Shown here: piece by piece, positions 19,311-28,385 of the stretch
How the letters are laid out: each line of letters opens with the position of its first letter
Position numbering within the stretch: position 1 is the first letter of the stretch
DNA from: Eriocheir sinensis
Taxonomy: Eukaryota > Arthropoda > Malacostraca > Decapoda > Varunidae
Reading direction: 5' to 3'
DNA: 64,000 nucleotides
Assembly (NCBI RefSeq): GCF_024679095.1
Contig: NW_026111754.1
Coordinates: forward strand, 62,001-126,000
The notes under the pieces: generated by a model
The model's database searches: none
Told to the model about the DNA's origin: nothing
The model's input: only the letters and a program-made list of their open reading frames with translations
Program-made: the position numbers and the translations under genes

Positions 19311-20874
19311 GTGTATAAGCGTCGATAACAACAGATTTTTTCTTATCGACGGTAATTTTCTGTTGGGTGGCAGATTAGAAAATATCAATCTTAAATCAGA
19401 CATGTATGTCAGGTGTAAGATTCAAACTGAAAAACAGATCGTCCTCGAATCGATGTTCGATCCTAACACAAAATCGGCTTTCTTGAGTATGTGCATTGAA
19501 GGCACCGCTGAGACACGTGGACTCATGATGGCTGAACACATTTCGAGATTGGTGAACTACTCTTCCAATGATATCAACGAACAGAATTTCTGGTCAATGT
19601 GTGTTAACGAGGAGGAAGAAGACAGGATTGGTCCACCACCGAAGAAGCGACAACAAGTTGACGTAGTAACGTCGGCCTTAATGGCACCTGTGTGTTACTG
19701 TGTGGACGACGAGAACGCCGTCTCGCTGGAGATCTTCTACGCTCTTGCACTCGATCTCTCCAAAAATCTTAACAACAAAAGTAAAGTAGATAAACATGTT
19801 GCTAAAGCAGTTCAAAAATGTTACAGAGAAGTAGTTGATCAAAAAACAGGGCTACCTAGACTTCACAGTCTGTATTTTCTGAGATCCATGATGAACTTCA
19901 TGGGTTTCATCAACAATATGTGCACTGGCGACGGAGAAATGGCTCATCACCTGGTCCAAACCATAACATCTATTGGGTTAAACATGACTCCAAAAACTGT
20001 CGTTGTTTTAGTTGGTTTAGGAAACAACTTAAAATCATCTGTTGTCAACATCGCCAAACATACTTGGTGGGATTCCTACACCGACATGGGTGCAGAAGCG
20101 CTGGTTGAAAAGGGTGATTGTTCTTCATCTAATGCTAAATTGGCTTATGTGGCTGGCAAGAAACAAATATTCGTCATCGAAGAGGTCGGGTATCAGGGGC
20201 CGTACAATCATAACAATGCTAAAAAAACAGTCAAAGCTACAGTTGATGGTGCAGGGTTAACTGCTGATGCCAATAGGATGGTAGCCTATCGGTTGTGGTC
20301 GCGAGTGTCTCAGCGAGTAATTGGTAATAACCACGACAACACCAATCTTAATAATAACAACAATAACAACAATGATGATGATGACGACGACGACGATGAT
20401 GATGAGGAATTAACGTTACCACAACCACATCATGAGTTTCCTGATATTATAAGTGGCATGTCTCAAGTAGTCATGTGGTGGAATTTAAATTTAGGTTCCG
20501 TCATTTTTAAGATGTCTAAAGAAAAGAGTTTAAACAGTATAATCTCCATGGGAGAAATACCGTATAGTATACATTCTCCTGAACTGTTGGATACATCAAA
20601 ATGGTTTCAAGACACTGATCCTTTACTTCGCAATTCAAAGATCATAGAAGATCATCTTGCAATGCAAGTAGATGAAGAGCAGTGGCCTAGTTTATCTTCA
20701 TCGGAAAGAGTAGGACGTTACCTTAACATCATTCGCAAAGATACTTCAAATCAACTAAGACCTTTTGCAGACTGTGTCAAACACTTCAAGCGTTTTTGTG
20801 GGTTGAATGAGTGGACTATCAATAGTAAATCATCACTTGTACCCATTTATAATGACACTGAAGATGAACACTAA
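19303..20874 (+). pseudogene. Gene X copy 3: SF3/D5-like helicase ATPase candidate, near complete
   Basis: This is the longest copy, open from 19303 to TAA 20874, about 522 codons, but lacking the native ATG (copy 1 has it at 1393). The first internal ATG is 19402. Around residue 230 a hydrophobic strand leads to GLGNNLKSSVVNIAKHTWW, similar to the SF3 Walker A pattern GxGxNGKS except that the second Gly is Leu. About 45 residues on, SSSNAKLAYVAGKKQIFVIEEV has the layout of the D5-type Walker B region, with a hydrophobic strand ending in Glu-Glu. Then KKTVKATVDGAGLTADANR sits where D5-like proteins have their ltGGD...R sensor segment. An Asn8/Asp10 run follows near residue 355. This is pattern recognition only. 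D5-like ATPases unwind DNA at viral replication forks. It meets a truncated virion-like gene head-to-head at 19303. Confidence 0.5.
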
Positions 20875-21711
20875 ACCTAATCAAAGACAACAACCCTAGA
20901 GAAGAACCACTAAACCTAATCAAAGATAACAAACCTGTATCATTACGTACGGTGAAAAGAAACAAACCATATCGTCACATTCCATTTGTACATGTCACAA
21001 GGGAACCTCGAGAACCTCTTGTTACTCTCAAGAAATTCTGAGTTAAGTAACACATGTATGTAAATAGGGTTTAGCTAAAGTAGGGTCCAATATTTTAAAT
21101 ATATTTTTCGAAACGTTTTAAAGTGTTATATAATAAATGTGTTTGAACAAAGTTAAACGGAAAGAAACTTGCACATAGTTTGTGCAAGAAACTGGGGTCA
21201 GGATATGCAAAGAGTTTGTCACAGGCAGGATCTACACACAGTTTAACCGGAGAAGAAACTGGGGTCAGGATTTGCACAGAGTTTGTCAGGTGGGTTCAAG
21301 ATTTGCACAGTTTAACTAGTCCCTGTTAAATTTGTTTCATAACATGTATATAATTATGATATTTTTAGTTAATAAAAAAGTATACTGTTGTTCTGCATCT
21401 CAATTCTTCTTCAACTATATCTAGACAATACTGACAGCAAGGAATAATGGTGACTTAAGATCTTCATCAAAGTTTGTAGAAATAAGTCAGTATCGTGCAC
21501 AGAAACACATTCGAGTATAGACGACATTTACGCTATCACGTTCTTAACCTTCTAAGAAGGCTCCGGGTGAATATGTGTTTTAGTCTTGAAGCGACATTCA
21601 GATCAATTGTAAATTATGCATTACATGTAGCGTGTCCACACTGAGATCTTTCAAATCAACTGCAAGAACTAAAAGTTAATTCGAACTACAACTACAAGTC
21701 ACGGACACACT
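20875..21711. other. Intergenic region with short direct repeats
   Basis: Two copies of CACTAAACCTAATCAAAGA lie at 20871 and 20910, overlapping the stop codon of gene X. At 21190-21320 three imperfect repeats share GGGGTCAGGATTTGCACAGA or variants followed by a GTTTGTCAGG or GTTTAAC word. GTTAATAAAAAAG near 21370 could be a polyadenylation signal. No gene is supported. Confidence 0.55.
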
Positions 21712-21734
21712 TTGACATTTAATTTACTTAATTG

Positions 21735-21909
21735 GAGTGTTAACGAATCGGAAGCTTCGAAAGACAAAGACACACATTCACCTCACTTAAGGTTAGACAA
21801 CATTCAGTACGAACAAAATTCAGAATTGGAAGCTTCGAAAGACAAAGACACACATTCACCTCACTTAAGGTTAGACAACATTCAGTACGAACTAAATTCA
21901 GAATTGGAA
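21735..21909 (-). repeat. 78-bp hr-like family, two units plus flank
   Basis: Two 78-bp units repeat GGAAGCTTCGAAAGACAAAG and TTAGACAACATTCAGTACGA, in the reverse orientation to the 13.7-kb array. Translated on the plus strand they give a 26-residue unit with DKDTHSPHLRLDNIQYE. The array ends exactly where the DNA polymerase fragment begins. Confidence 0.85.
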
Positions 21910-22312
21910 TGCGAAGCCACCACCAACTCCCACACCTCCATATTCTCTACGGGTAGAGGAAGAGTCTATAATCTTGTGGGTCTTGCATCTGAGCGCCAGA
22001 CATCCGTATATTGAATTCATAGAGAGTTTGGTCGTCTTCTCACCCACTCGGTTGAGATCTGCTTTCCTCGGATCGAGCTTAGCGTAAATCTTGACAGCTT
22101 GTTGCATAACGGTTCGCTCTTTCTTGTACGTCGCCTGAAGTTGGGGAATGATACCTTTCATAGATCCGAAAGTGGGATTCCACGACCGCACGAATGCACC
22201 GACATTCAACATGCGGCTTGCCCACTTCTGCAAATCAACATCCTGTCCCGAATTGTAAGCGTTAACTCTCCTTATTATCTTGTCTAACAGACAAATCAAC
22301 TTATCGTTTTTG
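21910..22312 (-). pseudogene. Family B DNA polymerase fragment (motif III region)
   Basis: About 134 codons on the minus strand encode part of the polymerase fingers and palm. Near the end is KLSMNSIYG, the family B motif K-x3-N-S-x-Y-G that binds incoming dNTP. About 45 residues before it, GIIPQLQATYKKERTVMQQA matches the helical region that usually precedes it (G-x-x-P-x-L...ER...K). No start, stop, exonuclease or YGDTD motif is present. Both ends are cut by repeats: the 78-bp family on one side and the TGACGTAG repeats on the other. WSSV encodes a single very large family B polymerase; this is a small orphan piece of such a gene and cannot be functional. Confidence 0.75.
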
Positions 22313-22990
22313 AGGGTGTTAATCACAAGGGTGATAATTGCACACATGAATCAATAATATAAGCAATGGTAGTCTCCTAATAACGCCTGATAAAATACGA
22401 AGGTATAAATACACACAGGAAGTCCTCCTATCAATCAATACTGTGACGTAGTCTGCTATAACACGAGGGTAATAATCACCTGCTAAGGTGTTATTTGCAC
22501 ATGAATCAATAGTAGTGAACCTCCTATCAATATATACTGTGACGTAGTCTCCTGATAACACCTGTTAGAACACGAGGGTATTAATACACACTTCCTGTCC
22601 TCCTATCAATCAATACTGTAACGTAGTCTGCCATAACATGAGGGTGATAATCACCTGATAAAACACGAGGGTGTTATTTGCACATATGAATCAAGAGTAG
22701 TGAACCTCCTTTCACTATATACTGTGACGTAGGCTTCTGATAACACACCTGATAAAACACGAGGGTGTTAATTGCACACCTAAAATAATATCAATAATTA
22801 ATTACTCACAGGAAGCAATCTCGAAGAGTAGTGACATAAGCTATCCTCAATCAATACTGTGACGTAGTCTGCTAAAACACGAGAGTGATAATTACCGCAA
22901 CACCAAAGAGAAGTGACTAGTCTGCTTAAATACGAATTGCACACATAAATCAATAGTAGTGACGTCCAATCAATAATACATAATGTGCAA
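22313..22990 (+). repeat. Irregular repeats with TGACGTAG and ACACGAGGGT, about five to six units
   Basis: ACTGTGACGTAGTCT or a close variant occurs near 22440, 22541, 22613, 22720 and 22856, with a diverged TAGTGACGTCC near 22961. Between them are AACACGAGGGTG and TAATTGCACAC. Spacing ranges from about 70 to 135 bp because segments are lost or added. The TGACGTAG core resembles a CRE/ATF site. No gene is supported within it. Confidence 0.75.
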
Positions 22991-23116
22991 ACCCAAACCT
23001 CAACATCAAAAAAACATAGGTCGTGCACTCTACAGTAAGTTCACCGCTATACAGTTCAGTCCACTTCTGCCATGTGTGAATGTATAATGTGAGACCTGAA
23101 GCACATCATACACATG

Positions 23117-23286
23117 CATGAAGTAAATATGGTCTTATTGATGAACAAAGCCCTTTGAATGAAATAGATATGTTCTTTGAAATCCATGATCGTGATTGGA
23201 TCAGCAATGCTGTTGAATATGAAGTAATTGAGAGCAAAGAACTCCGTTGTTTTCAGAAAGTCACTTACAATTCTGACTTTAAAGTT
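23117..23286 (+). pseudogene. Short coding fragment of unknown viral gene
   Basis: About 56 codons read as a normal soluble protein (NEIDMFFEIHDRDWISNAVE, then EYEVIESKELRCFQKV), with no ATG at a natural place and stops upstream. It ends where the 78-bp repeat begins at 23286. It is likely a remnant of a longer gene cut at the repeat. Family unknown. Confidence 0.35.
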
Positions 23287-23494
23287 CGTACTGAATGTCG
23301 TCTAACCTTGTGTGAGGTGAATGCGTGTCTTTGTCTTCTGAAGCTTCCGATTCTGAATCTAGTTCGTACTGAATGTCGTCTAACCTTGTATGAGGTGAAT
23401 GTGTGTCTTTGTCTTGCGAAGCTTCCAATTCTGAATTTAGTTCGTACTGAGTGTTGTCTAACCTTAAATGAGGTGAATGTGTGTTTTTATCTTG
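23286..23494 (+). repeat. 78-bp hr-like family, three units
   Basis: Three units share GTTCGTACTGAATGTCGTCT and GGTGAATGTGTGTCTTTGTC, in the same orientation as the 13.7-kb array. In two of the units the palindrome is GAAGCTTC. The last unit breaks off at CTTGGACAAC, where a different gene frame begins. Confidence 0.85.
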
Positions 23495-24023
23495 GACAAC
23501 TGTCGATAGCGATCCAGAAGACGATGATGAGAGAGTCAGCATCAGTGGTGGTGAACCAATAGCGATCGGCTTAACATTCAAAACAAGTGATAGTAAAATT
23601 TGGTCTGATGAAGAAGAGATGAATGTCATAGTCATCGACGACCACGAACAGGAGGAGAAGACAGAAGAGGACCAGGAAAATACAGAAGAGGACCAGGAGA
23701 ATACAGAAGAGAAAAATATAGAAGAGGTAAATAATGACGATGATGATGATGATGATGAAGTGTTGAGTTGTTCTAGTAAATTTAAAAAAATATCCTGTAT
23801 AGTGGCCAATGTCTTGTTAAGCATAGTACCTATGATCATTGGTGTGTTCAAGCATACACATCCTGATACCATCACACCCACAGTTGAGGAAAATATTATT
23901 GAAGTTATAGATAAGTTAGCAGACTTGTGTGAGGAATGTAACGAAGACGAGGAAAAAAGTCTAAACCTGGATTATGAAGAAAGAAAAAAAAGTACAATAA
24001 CAAGTCTTGATATTGAAGGGTAA
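23490..24023 (+). CDS. Acidic protein with a C-terminal hydrophobic segment, 5' truncated
   Basis: The frame is open from the repeat into TVDSDPEDDDERVSISGGEP and runs to TAA 24021-24023, about 177 codons. No ATG is found before residue 46 or so, so the start was probably lost at the repeat junction. The middle is very acidic, with EEDQENTEEDQENTEE repeats and an Asp8 run. A hydrophobic stretch (ISCIVANVLLSIVPMIIGVF, near residue 115) may be a membrane anchor. Two 24-bp direct repeats encode the EEDQENT unit. AATAAA lies about 36 bp after the stop. The gene converges on the next minus-strand gene. Family unknown. Confidence 0.5.
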   Translation, partial: SWTTVDSDPEDDDERVSISGGEPIAIGLTFKTSDSKIWSDEEEMNVIVIDDHEQEEKTEEDQENTEEDQENTEEKNIEEVNNDDDDDDDEVLSCSSKFKKISCIVANVLLSIVPMIIGVFKHTHPDTITPTVEENIIEVIDKLADLCEECNEDEEKSLNLDYEERKKSTITSLDIEG

Positions 24024-24181
24024 AAAAAAAATCATTAACAAATTGTGTATTTAATTTATAATAATAAAAAATATATATCTATCTCTTAATATTATTTAAA
24101 CTATGCTTTGGCTTTGTTTCATTTTGAACTATGTTTTGGTTTGGGTTTGAATTGTGGTTACACATGAATCGCCTCCACTCT

Positions 24182-25509
24182 TTACATGGTCATATTGCGT
24201 TGAGGAAGAGGCGGTGGTGTAATGCATGATGATGAAGCATTGGGTGCAGAACTGCTAATGTAATTATTCATGGACATGTAATGATCCTCCTCTTTATTCT
24301 CCTCATCCTCTTCTTCAAGGGTTACATTGTTGAATAAAACAGGTGGGGTGGGTGACAGGGCAATCCGTAGACATGTGAGTGTGAGGGTATCTGCGGCTGC
24401 GGCTTACAAATTATGTGAGAATGACTGCTAGATGGAATTGACCATGAAACTCGTCCGGATTTCAAGTCGATGGTTGGATTTTTGAGTGGTTCTACAGGAG
24501 TGTTCATAGGGGTGAATCTGGAACACTTCCAACCCTTCTTTTGAGGGACGGTGTAAGTGGAGAGTCTATGAGTGAATATGGATGTGGCAAAGCAGGAAAT
24601 CACGTTTCTACTGCCTTCGACATGTGGATTGAACATCCCAACGTTCAGAGTCGAAGGAGACGTGCCTGTTGCGTTCTCCATCATATCGATTAGTCGACGA
24701 GAAACCGAACCGTCTTGACCATCCATAACCGCCTTGTGAATCTGGTCGACAAGATTGTCTCCTAGAGATGGATTGTAAATATCATTGATGCTATTTTGTT
24801 ATAGACTGATTTAGGAGGTATGTCTGCAGCGTGCCCGTTGTGTGCACCCATGGTCTTTGCGGACCTATTGAATCTCGTGGGCTTCCATAATTTCTCGTCG
24901 TTGAGATAATTAGCAGGTCTGTTGAGAAGTCGACACGAATAAGGAGTGAATGCCACGTTACTGCTTTTGGCGGACCACATTAGCCGTGAACGGAACCTTC
25001 GTGTTGAGGTCCCAGCCCGTGTTGATGTTGAGATGATCGAGGTTGATCCGAGACCCTTGACGGTCGGTACGCCCAATGCTGTTCATAACATGTAAGTCAC
25101 CAGCCTGTAACTTCAAGAGAGTGTATGTCAAACTGAGATCATTCTTAGGTAGAGTGGACATGAGCAGAAATTGACTGTGTCTATTTCCGCGACTGGGTAC
25201 AGCTGCGACAGGTCCGTCTCTGCCGTTGGCGTGCAAGACAGGACAGAACACATCACAAGTACAGTTGCACGTCTCTTGTTTTCCTAGAGACGAAAAGTAA
25301 TCGATGAGGTTGTGTTTATTTTGCAAAACTAAATCGACATAGCCTAAAATTTCTTCGCGGGTTACGTGCGAGTGCGATTGGACGCCAGTGGGTTTTGGTA
25401 CCATCAACGTCATGTATTGGGACAAGGCGCCAGTGCAAGGGTAGCCGAGTGTCTTACCCGTTTCCTCTTTGAGGGTGGGAGGGCTGAACGTTCCTTGCAA
25501 GTAATGACC
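24182..25509 (-). pseudogene. Large nimaviral virion-like protein, C-terminal part, frameshifted
   Basis: Coding begins at the fusion with the collagen-like gene (about 25509) and runs to TAA 24182. The first frame holds a Cys-rich CNCTCDVFCPV motif. Shifts occur near 24975, 24785 and 24370; translations on either side fit as one protein. The last part is acidic (EEEDEENKEED), then Ser/Pro-rich (ASSSCITPPPLPQRN). About 440 codons are preserved and the N-terminus is missing. No catalytic motif. I suspect a capsid or tegument protein from its composition, but cannot name it. Confidence 0.5.
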
Positions 25510-26753
25510 GGCCACAAGGTCCACAAGGTCCACAAGGTCTTAAGGGAGACCCAGGAGAACGGGGTTTGAATGGACCACAAGGGCCTCAGGGAGTGATGGG
25601 TTTTAGAGGTCCTCAAGGTGAAATCGGTTTGCGTGGACCAAAAGGTCTAGAAAGCAATTATTATCCTAACCGATATGGTAAAGTGTGTCTAACTTGGTCG
25701 AAGGAATTAACTAACGTAGTAGCAACTGACCATCATGGAAACATACCTATCAGTATGAGAAGATTAGAAGATGACTTGTCAATGTATGATATTAAAAATA
25801 CTGCTCGATTGGACGTGCGTGTGCAGTCACTAGGTGGTGGAGTTTATAAGTTAATCACTATTAACTCCACCAATGCTATACTTTTCATTACATTGCTAGT
25901 GCAATCTGATTATCTCGAGGATCAGCAGGCGGGTGTACCTCTGTGTCCGACAGTCGCTGACACACCAGCTTACAGGTTCATGTATTTGACTGTGGAAGGT
26001 AATAGTAATCAGTACACGTCGGCTGTACTCAATACTCAGGAATCGTGTGAATATTCTCTACACTATAGCACGGGATCGGCAGGCCCCTTCTCGTGTATTT
26101 TAATTGCCCAATCTGTACAGTACTCAACAGCTGGTGTCATCAATGAGTCTTATAGTTCTGAGCTCGGGCCTGCTTATGGTCCATCAGATCCATCCTCTAT
26201 CTGGATATCTGAAGACACCCAAATCTCTCTTGGTGATGAAATTATCACCAATCCGATGTATCGGTTAGAAACGCTTGAACCAAACAATGTACTCGATCTC
26301 TTCTTTGGAAAGGATACTACAACAAAATTTACCACAAATGCAATATTGATGTATGATTATTTATCTCAAATCAAATTAAATTTAAATAAGAGTTTCCACA
26401 CTAACGAGAATGCAACCTTTTCGACTCTGTATTTGCTTTACATTCTGTATAAGAACTTTTTAAAATCGAAGGGATGGAATATCGATGTGTTGTTGCTCTG
26501 TCCTAGTGTCTTTTCAATGGTAAAGGCTAACGTTTGCAGATTAACTCTCAATTTTTATCTTGGAATGCAATCTGAATTTGTGCAGTTTTTTAATACATCG
26601 GATGCAGCAGCTTTGGAAAGTTACAAACCTGAAGTATACAATGCATCGAAGATTGTTTACGACTCTGTGTTGGGTGACTACATTCCCGAAGAAACCGTGT
26701 TGAACTATGATAATATTTTCAATATTAATTGTAACCCGAAGAAACAAATTTAG
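25500..26753 (+). CDS. Collagen-like protein (WSSV collagen-like homologue candidate), 5' truncated
   Basis: The frame is open from about 25485 with no ATG and starts with Gly-X-Y triplets: [16 protein letters not shown], then further triplets to about residue 42 (GLRGPKG). A globular part of about 360 residues follows, rich in Ser, Thr, Asn and Leu, ending at TAG 26751-26753. WSSV carries a large collagen-like protein; the Gly-X-Y stretch followed by a large non-collagenous domain fits a much shortened homologue. The 5' end is lost at the junction with the minus-strand virion-like gene, near 25509. The remaining frame is unbroken over about 415 codons, in contrast to its neighbours. Confidence 0.6.
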   Translation, partial: SNDRPQGPQGPQGLKGDPGERGLNGPQGPQGVMGFRGPQGEIGLRGPKGLESNYYPNRYGKVCLTWSKELTNVVATDHHGNIPISMRRLEDDLSMYDIKNTARLDVRVQSLGGGVYKLITINSTNAILFITLLVQSDYLEDQQAGVPLCPTVADTPAYRFMYLTVEGNSNQYTSAVLNTQESCEYSLHYSTGSAGPFSCILIAQSVQYSTAGVINESYSSELGPAYGPSDPSSIWISEDTQISLGDEIITNPMYRLETLEPNNVLDLFFGKDTTTKFTTNAILMYDYLSQIKLNLNKSFHTNENATFSTLYLLYILYKNFLKSKGWNIDVLLLCPSVFSMVKANVCRLTLNFYLGMQSEFVQFFNTSDAAALESYKPEVYNASKIVYDSVLGDYIPEETVLNYDNIFNINCNPKKQI

Positions 26754-27299
26754 CATGGTGAACCATAGTTGGAGCATTGTAGTCGTGAATCTGTGACACA
26801 GTATGATTAAACTTAACAGAAAAGAAGGACTGATCAACAGAAGAAGGTGTCAGAACACACCATTTTCGAAATACTTCAATAGCCCTTGCAAACATGAGCA
26901 ACCATAACTTGTTATAATTTCTGAAAGTTAATTTTTTAAAGAGTTCGGCTTGATCGATAGGATGAATACCACTATTACACAACCACAAATCTTTGATGGA
27001 TCCGAACATCTCTTCCTCTCAGATATCCATCCCTCCTCGACATCTCTACTACTACAGCAATCTGGTTGATCTGCCTCTTCTATATCTTCTGCATTAGTAC
27101 AATCTTCATTATACTCTTCTTCGTCCATCTCATCTTCGATTTCCACTAATTCGTTACTAACGTTCGTTCGGGTCTTTTTAGAGTGGTAACATTTTGAGTC
27201 GGTGTCAGATGACAACTTTCTGCGTTTCAATATTCTCCTAGCTCGTCTTTGTTGTAATGCCACTTTTTCTTTACTCAATGCTATTAATGATGTTGTCAT
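26725..27299 (-). pseudogene. Nimaviral gene with basic N-terminus, one frameshift
   Basis: ATG 27299 starts a frame with a nuclear-type basic cluster (RRARRILKRRK, residues 18-28), then an acidic region (EIEDEMDEEEYNED). The frame breaks near 27005, and coding continues from there as a helical domain (DQAELFKKLTFRNYNKLWLL) ending at 26725. The start overlaps the end of the upstream gene by 29 nt and its end overlaps the collagen-like stop on the other strand by 29 nt. Family unknown. The overlaps fit a compact virus gene arrangement kept here. Confidence 0.5.
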
Positions 27300-28385
27300 T
27301 AACCATGTTCAAAATCTTTTTTTCGTATTCACATTTCTTTAGACTCACTCCAATGTTAATAGCCAGCGGGAGATCAGCGGATGACTCTGTCAACTCACCG
27401 TTTAACGTAGCTGAATCGTACTTGGCATAGTTCTTGGATTGCCTGTTTGCATCAGCGCGCATGGCGCTGCGTTCAAGTATGCTGCCAATGGTCGTCTTTC
27501 CAGATTGGTCGTGAAACAACTTGAGTTGAAAAGCACCGTTCTCGAACACGTCTCCTAAACCCCCGTTACTTAGGAATACGGCCAGTAAAGCCGGTACGAA
27601 TATTTTGAACATCATGATGCGATGAGCATCATAACCAATCGTGTTCAAAATGCTAAAATTAATAATCTTTAATAACGAATGCAACATTTCATACACTCCA
27701 GTTCTACAGGGAGAAATGATTAAGGCGTCAATGAAAGATTGAGATGTTCCTTCGTTGGGATGTACTAAAGTTGCACAGAGACTGTCTCTCTGTTCTTTAG
27801 TGAGAACGTTATTGGCGAATTATATCAGTCGGTTCTTTCTTAACCTACCGACTCCCTCTCTCCGATAATTTAACACGGACGATTCAATAATCGACGAGGC
27901 GTCCAATTCGTCTCCTTCAAATCTCGTTCGGTTGTGCTGTAATGCGTCTTCCCAATCCAAAGCAGCGCTCTTCTCTTCTGCTTCCAGTACCCGACGGATA
28001 ATGTCGTTTCGATTCTGATACACAGCGTCAGGTAGGAGCCATAAATCCCGGGTGTGGACCATGTCACTTAATAGCGTGTTGTTACGCGAAAAATGATCAC
28101 CCAAGTACAAGATACTACGTTCGTGAACACTTTTAGGATGTAGGTTTAAAGCTTCCCGGTCGTACAGACCGCAACCAATAGCAAAAGGTTCGTTACGAGT
28201 CATTCCCGACGATCTGCAACATTCGCTGATAAAATCGAAACTTCGCCAGAAACGAAGACGTTTCAGTTCTAGAGCGTCCAATCGAATACTAGGGCCTAAT
28301 GGACCGTTGGGTAAATTTTTCGATCGAGTTAGAGCCTGTCCAAAACGAATGGAACCCCTGACTAGAGTCAACCAATTGATCTTAG
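27271..28385 (-). pseudogene. Large nimaviral gene, 3' part, with a single in-frame stop
   Basis: Coding starts at the satellite boundary (about 28385) and runs in one frame to TAA 27271. A single TAA near 27820 splits it; reading on past it gives a smooth continuation (NNVLTKEQRDSLCATLV). The protein is Arg- and Leu-rich in the first part, with a hydrophobic stretch (MMFKIFVPALLAVFLSNGG) near 27600. About 370 codons are preserved and the N-terminus is lost at the satellite junction. It has no recognised domain. A structural protein is my best guess, from the lack of enzyme motifs. Confidence 0.5.
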
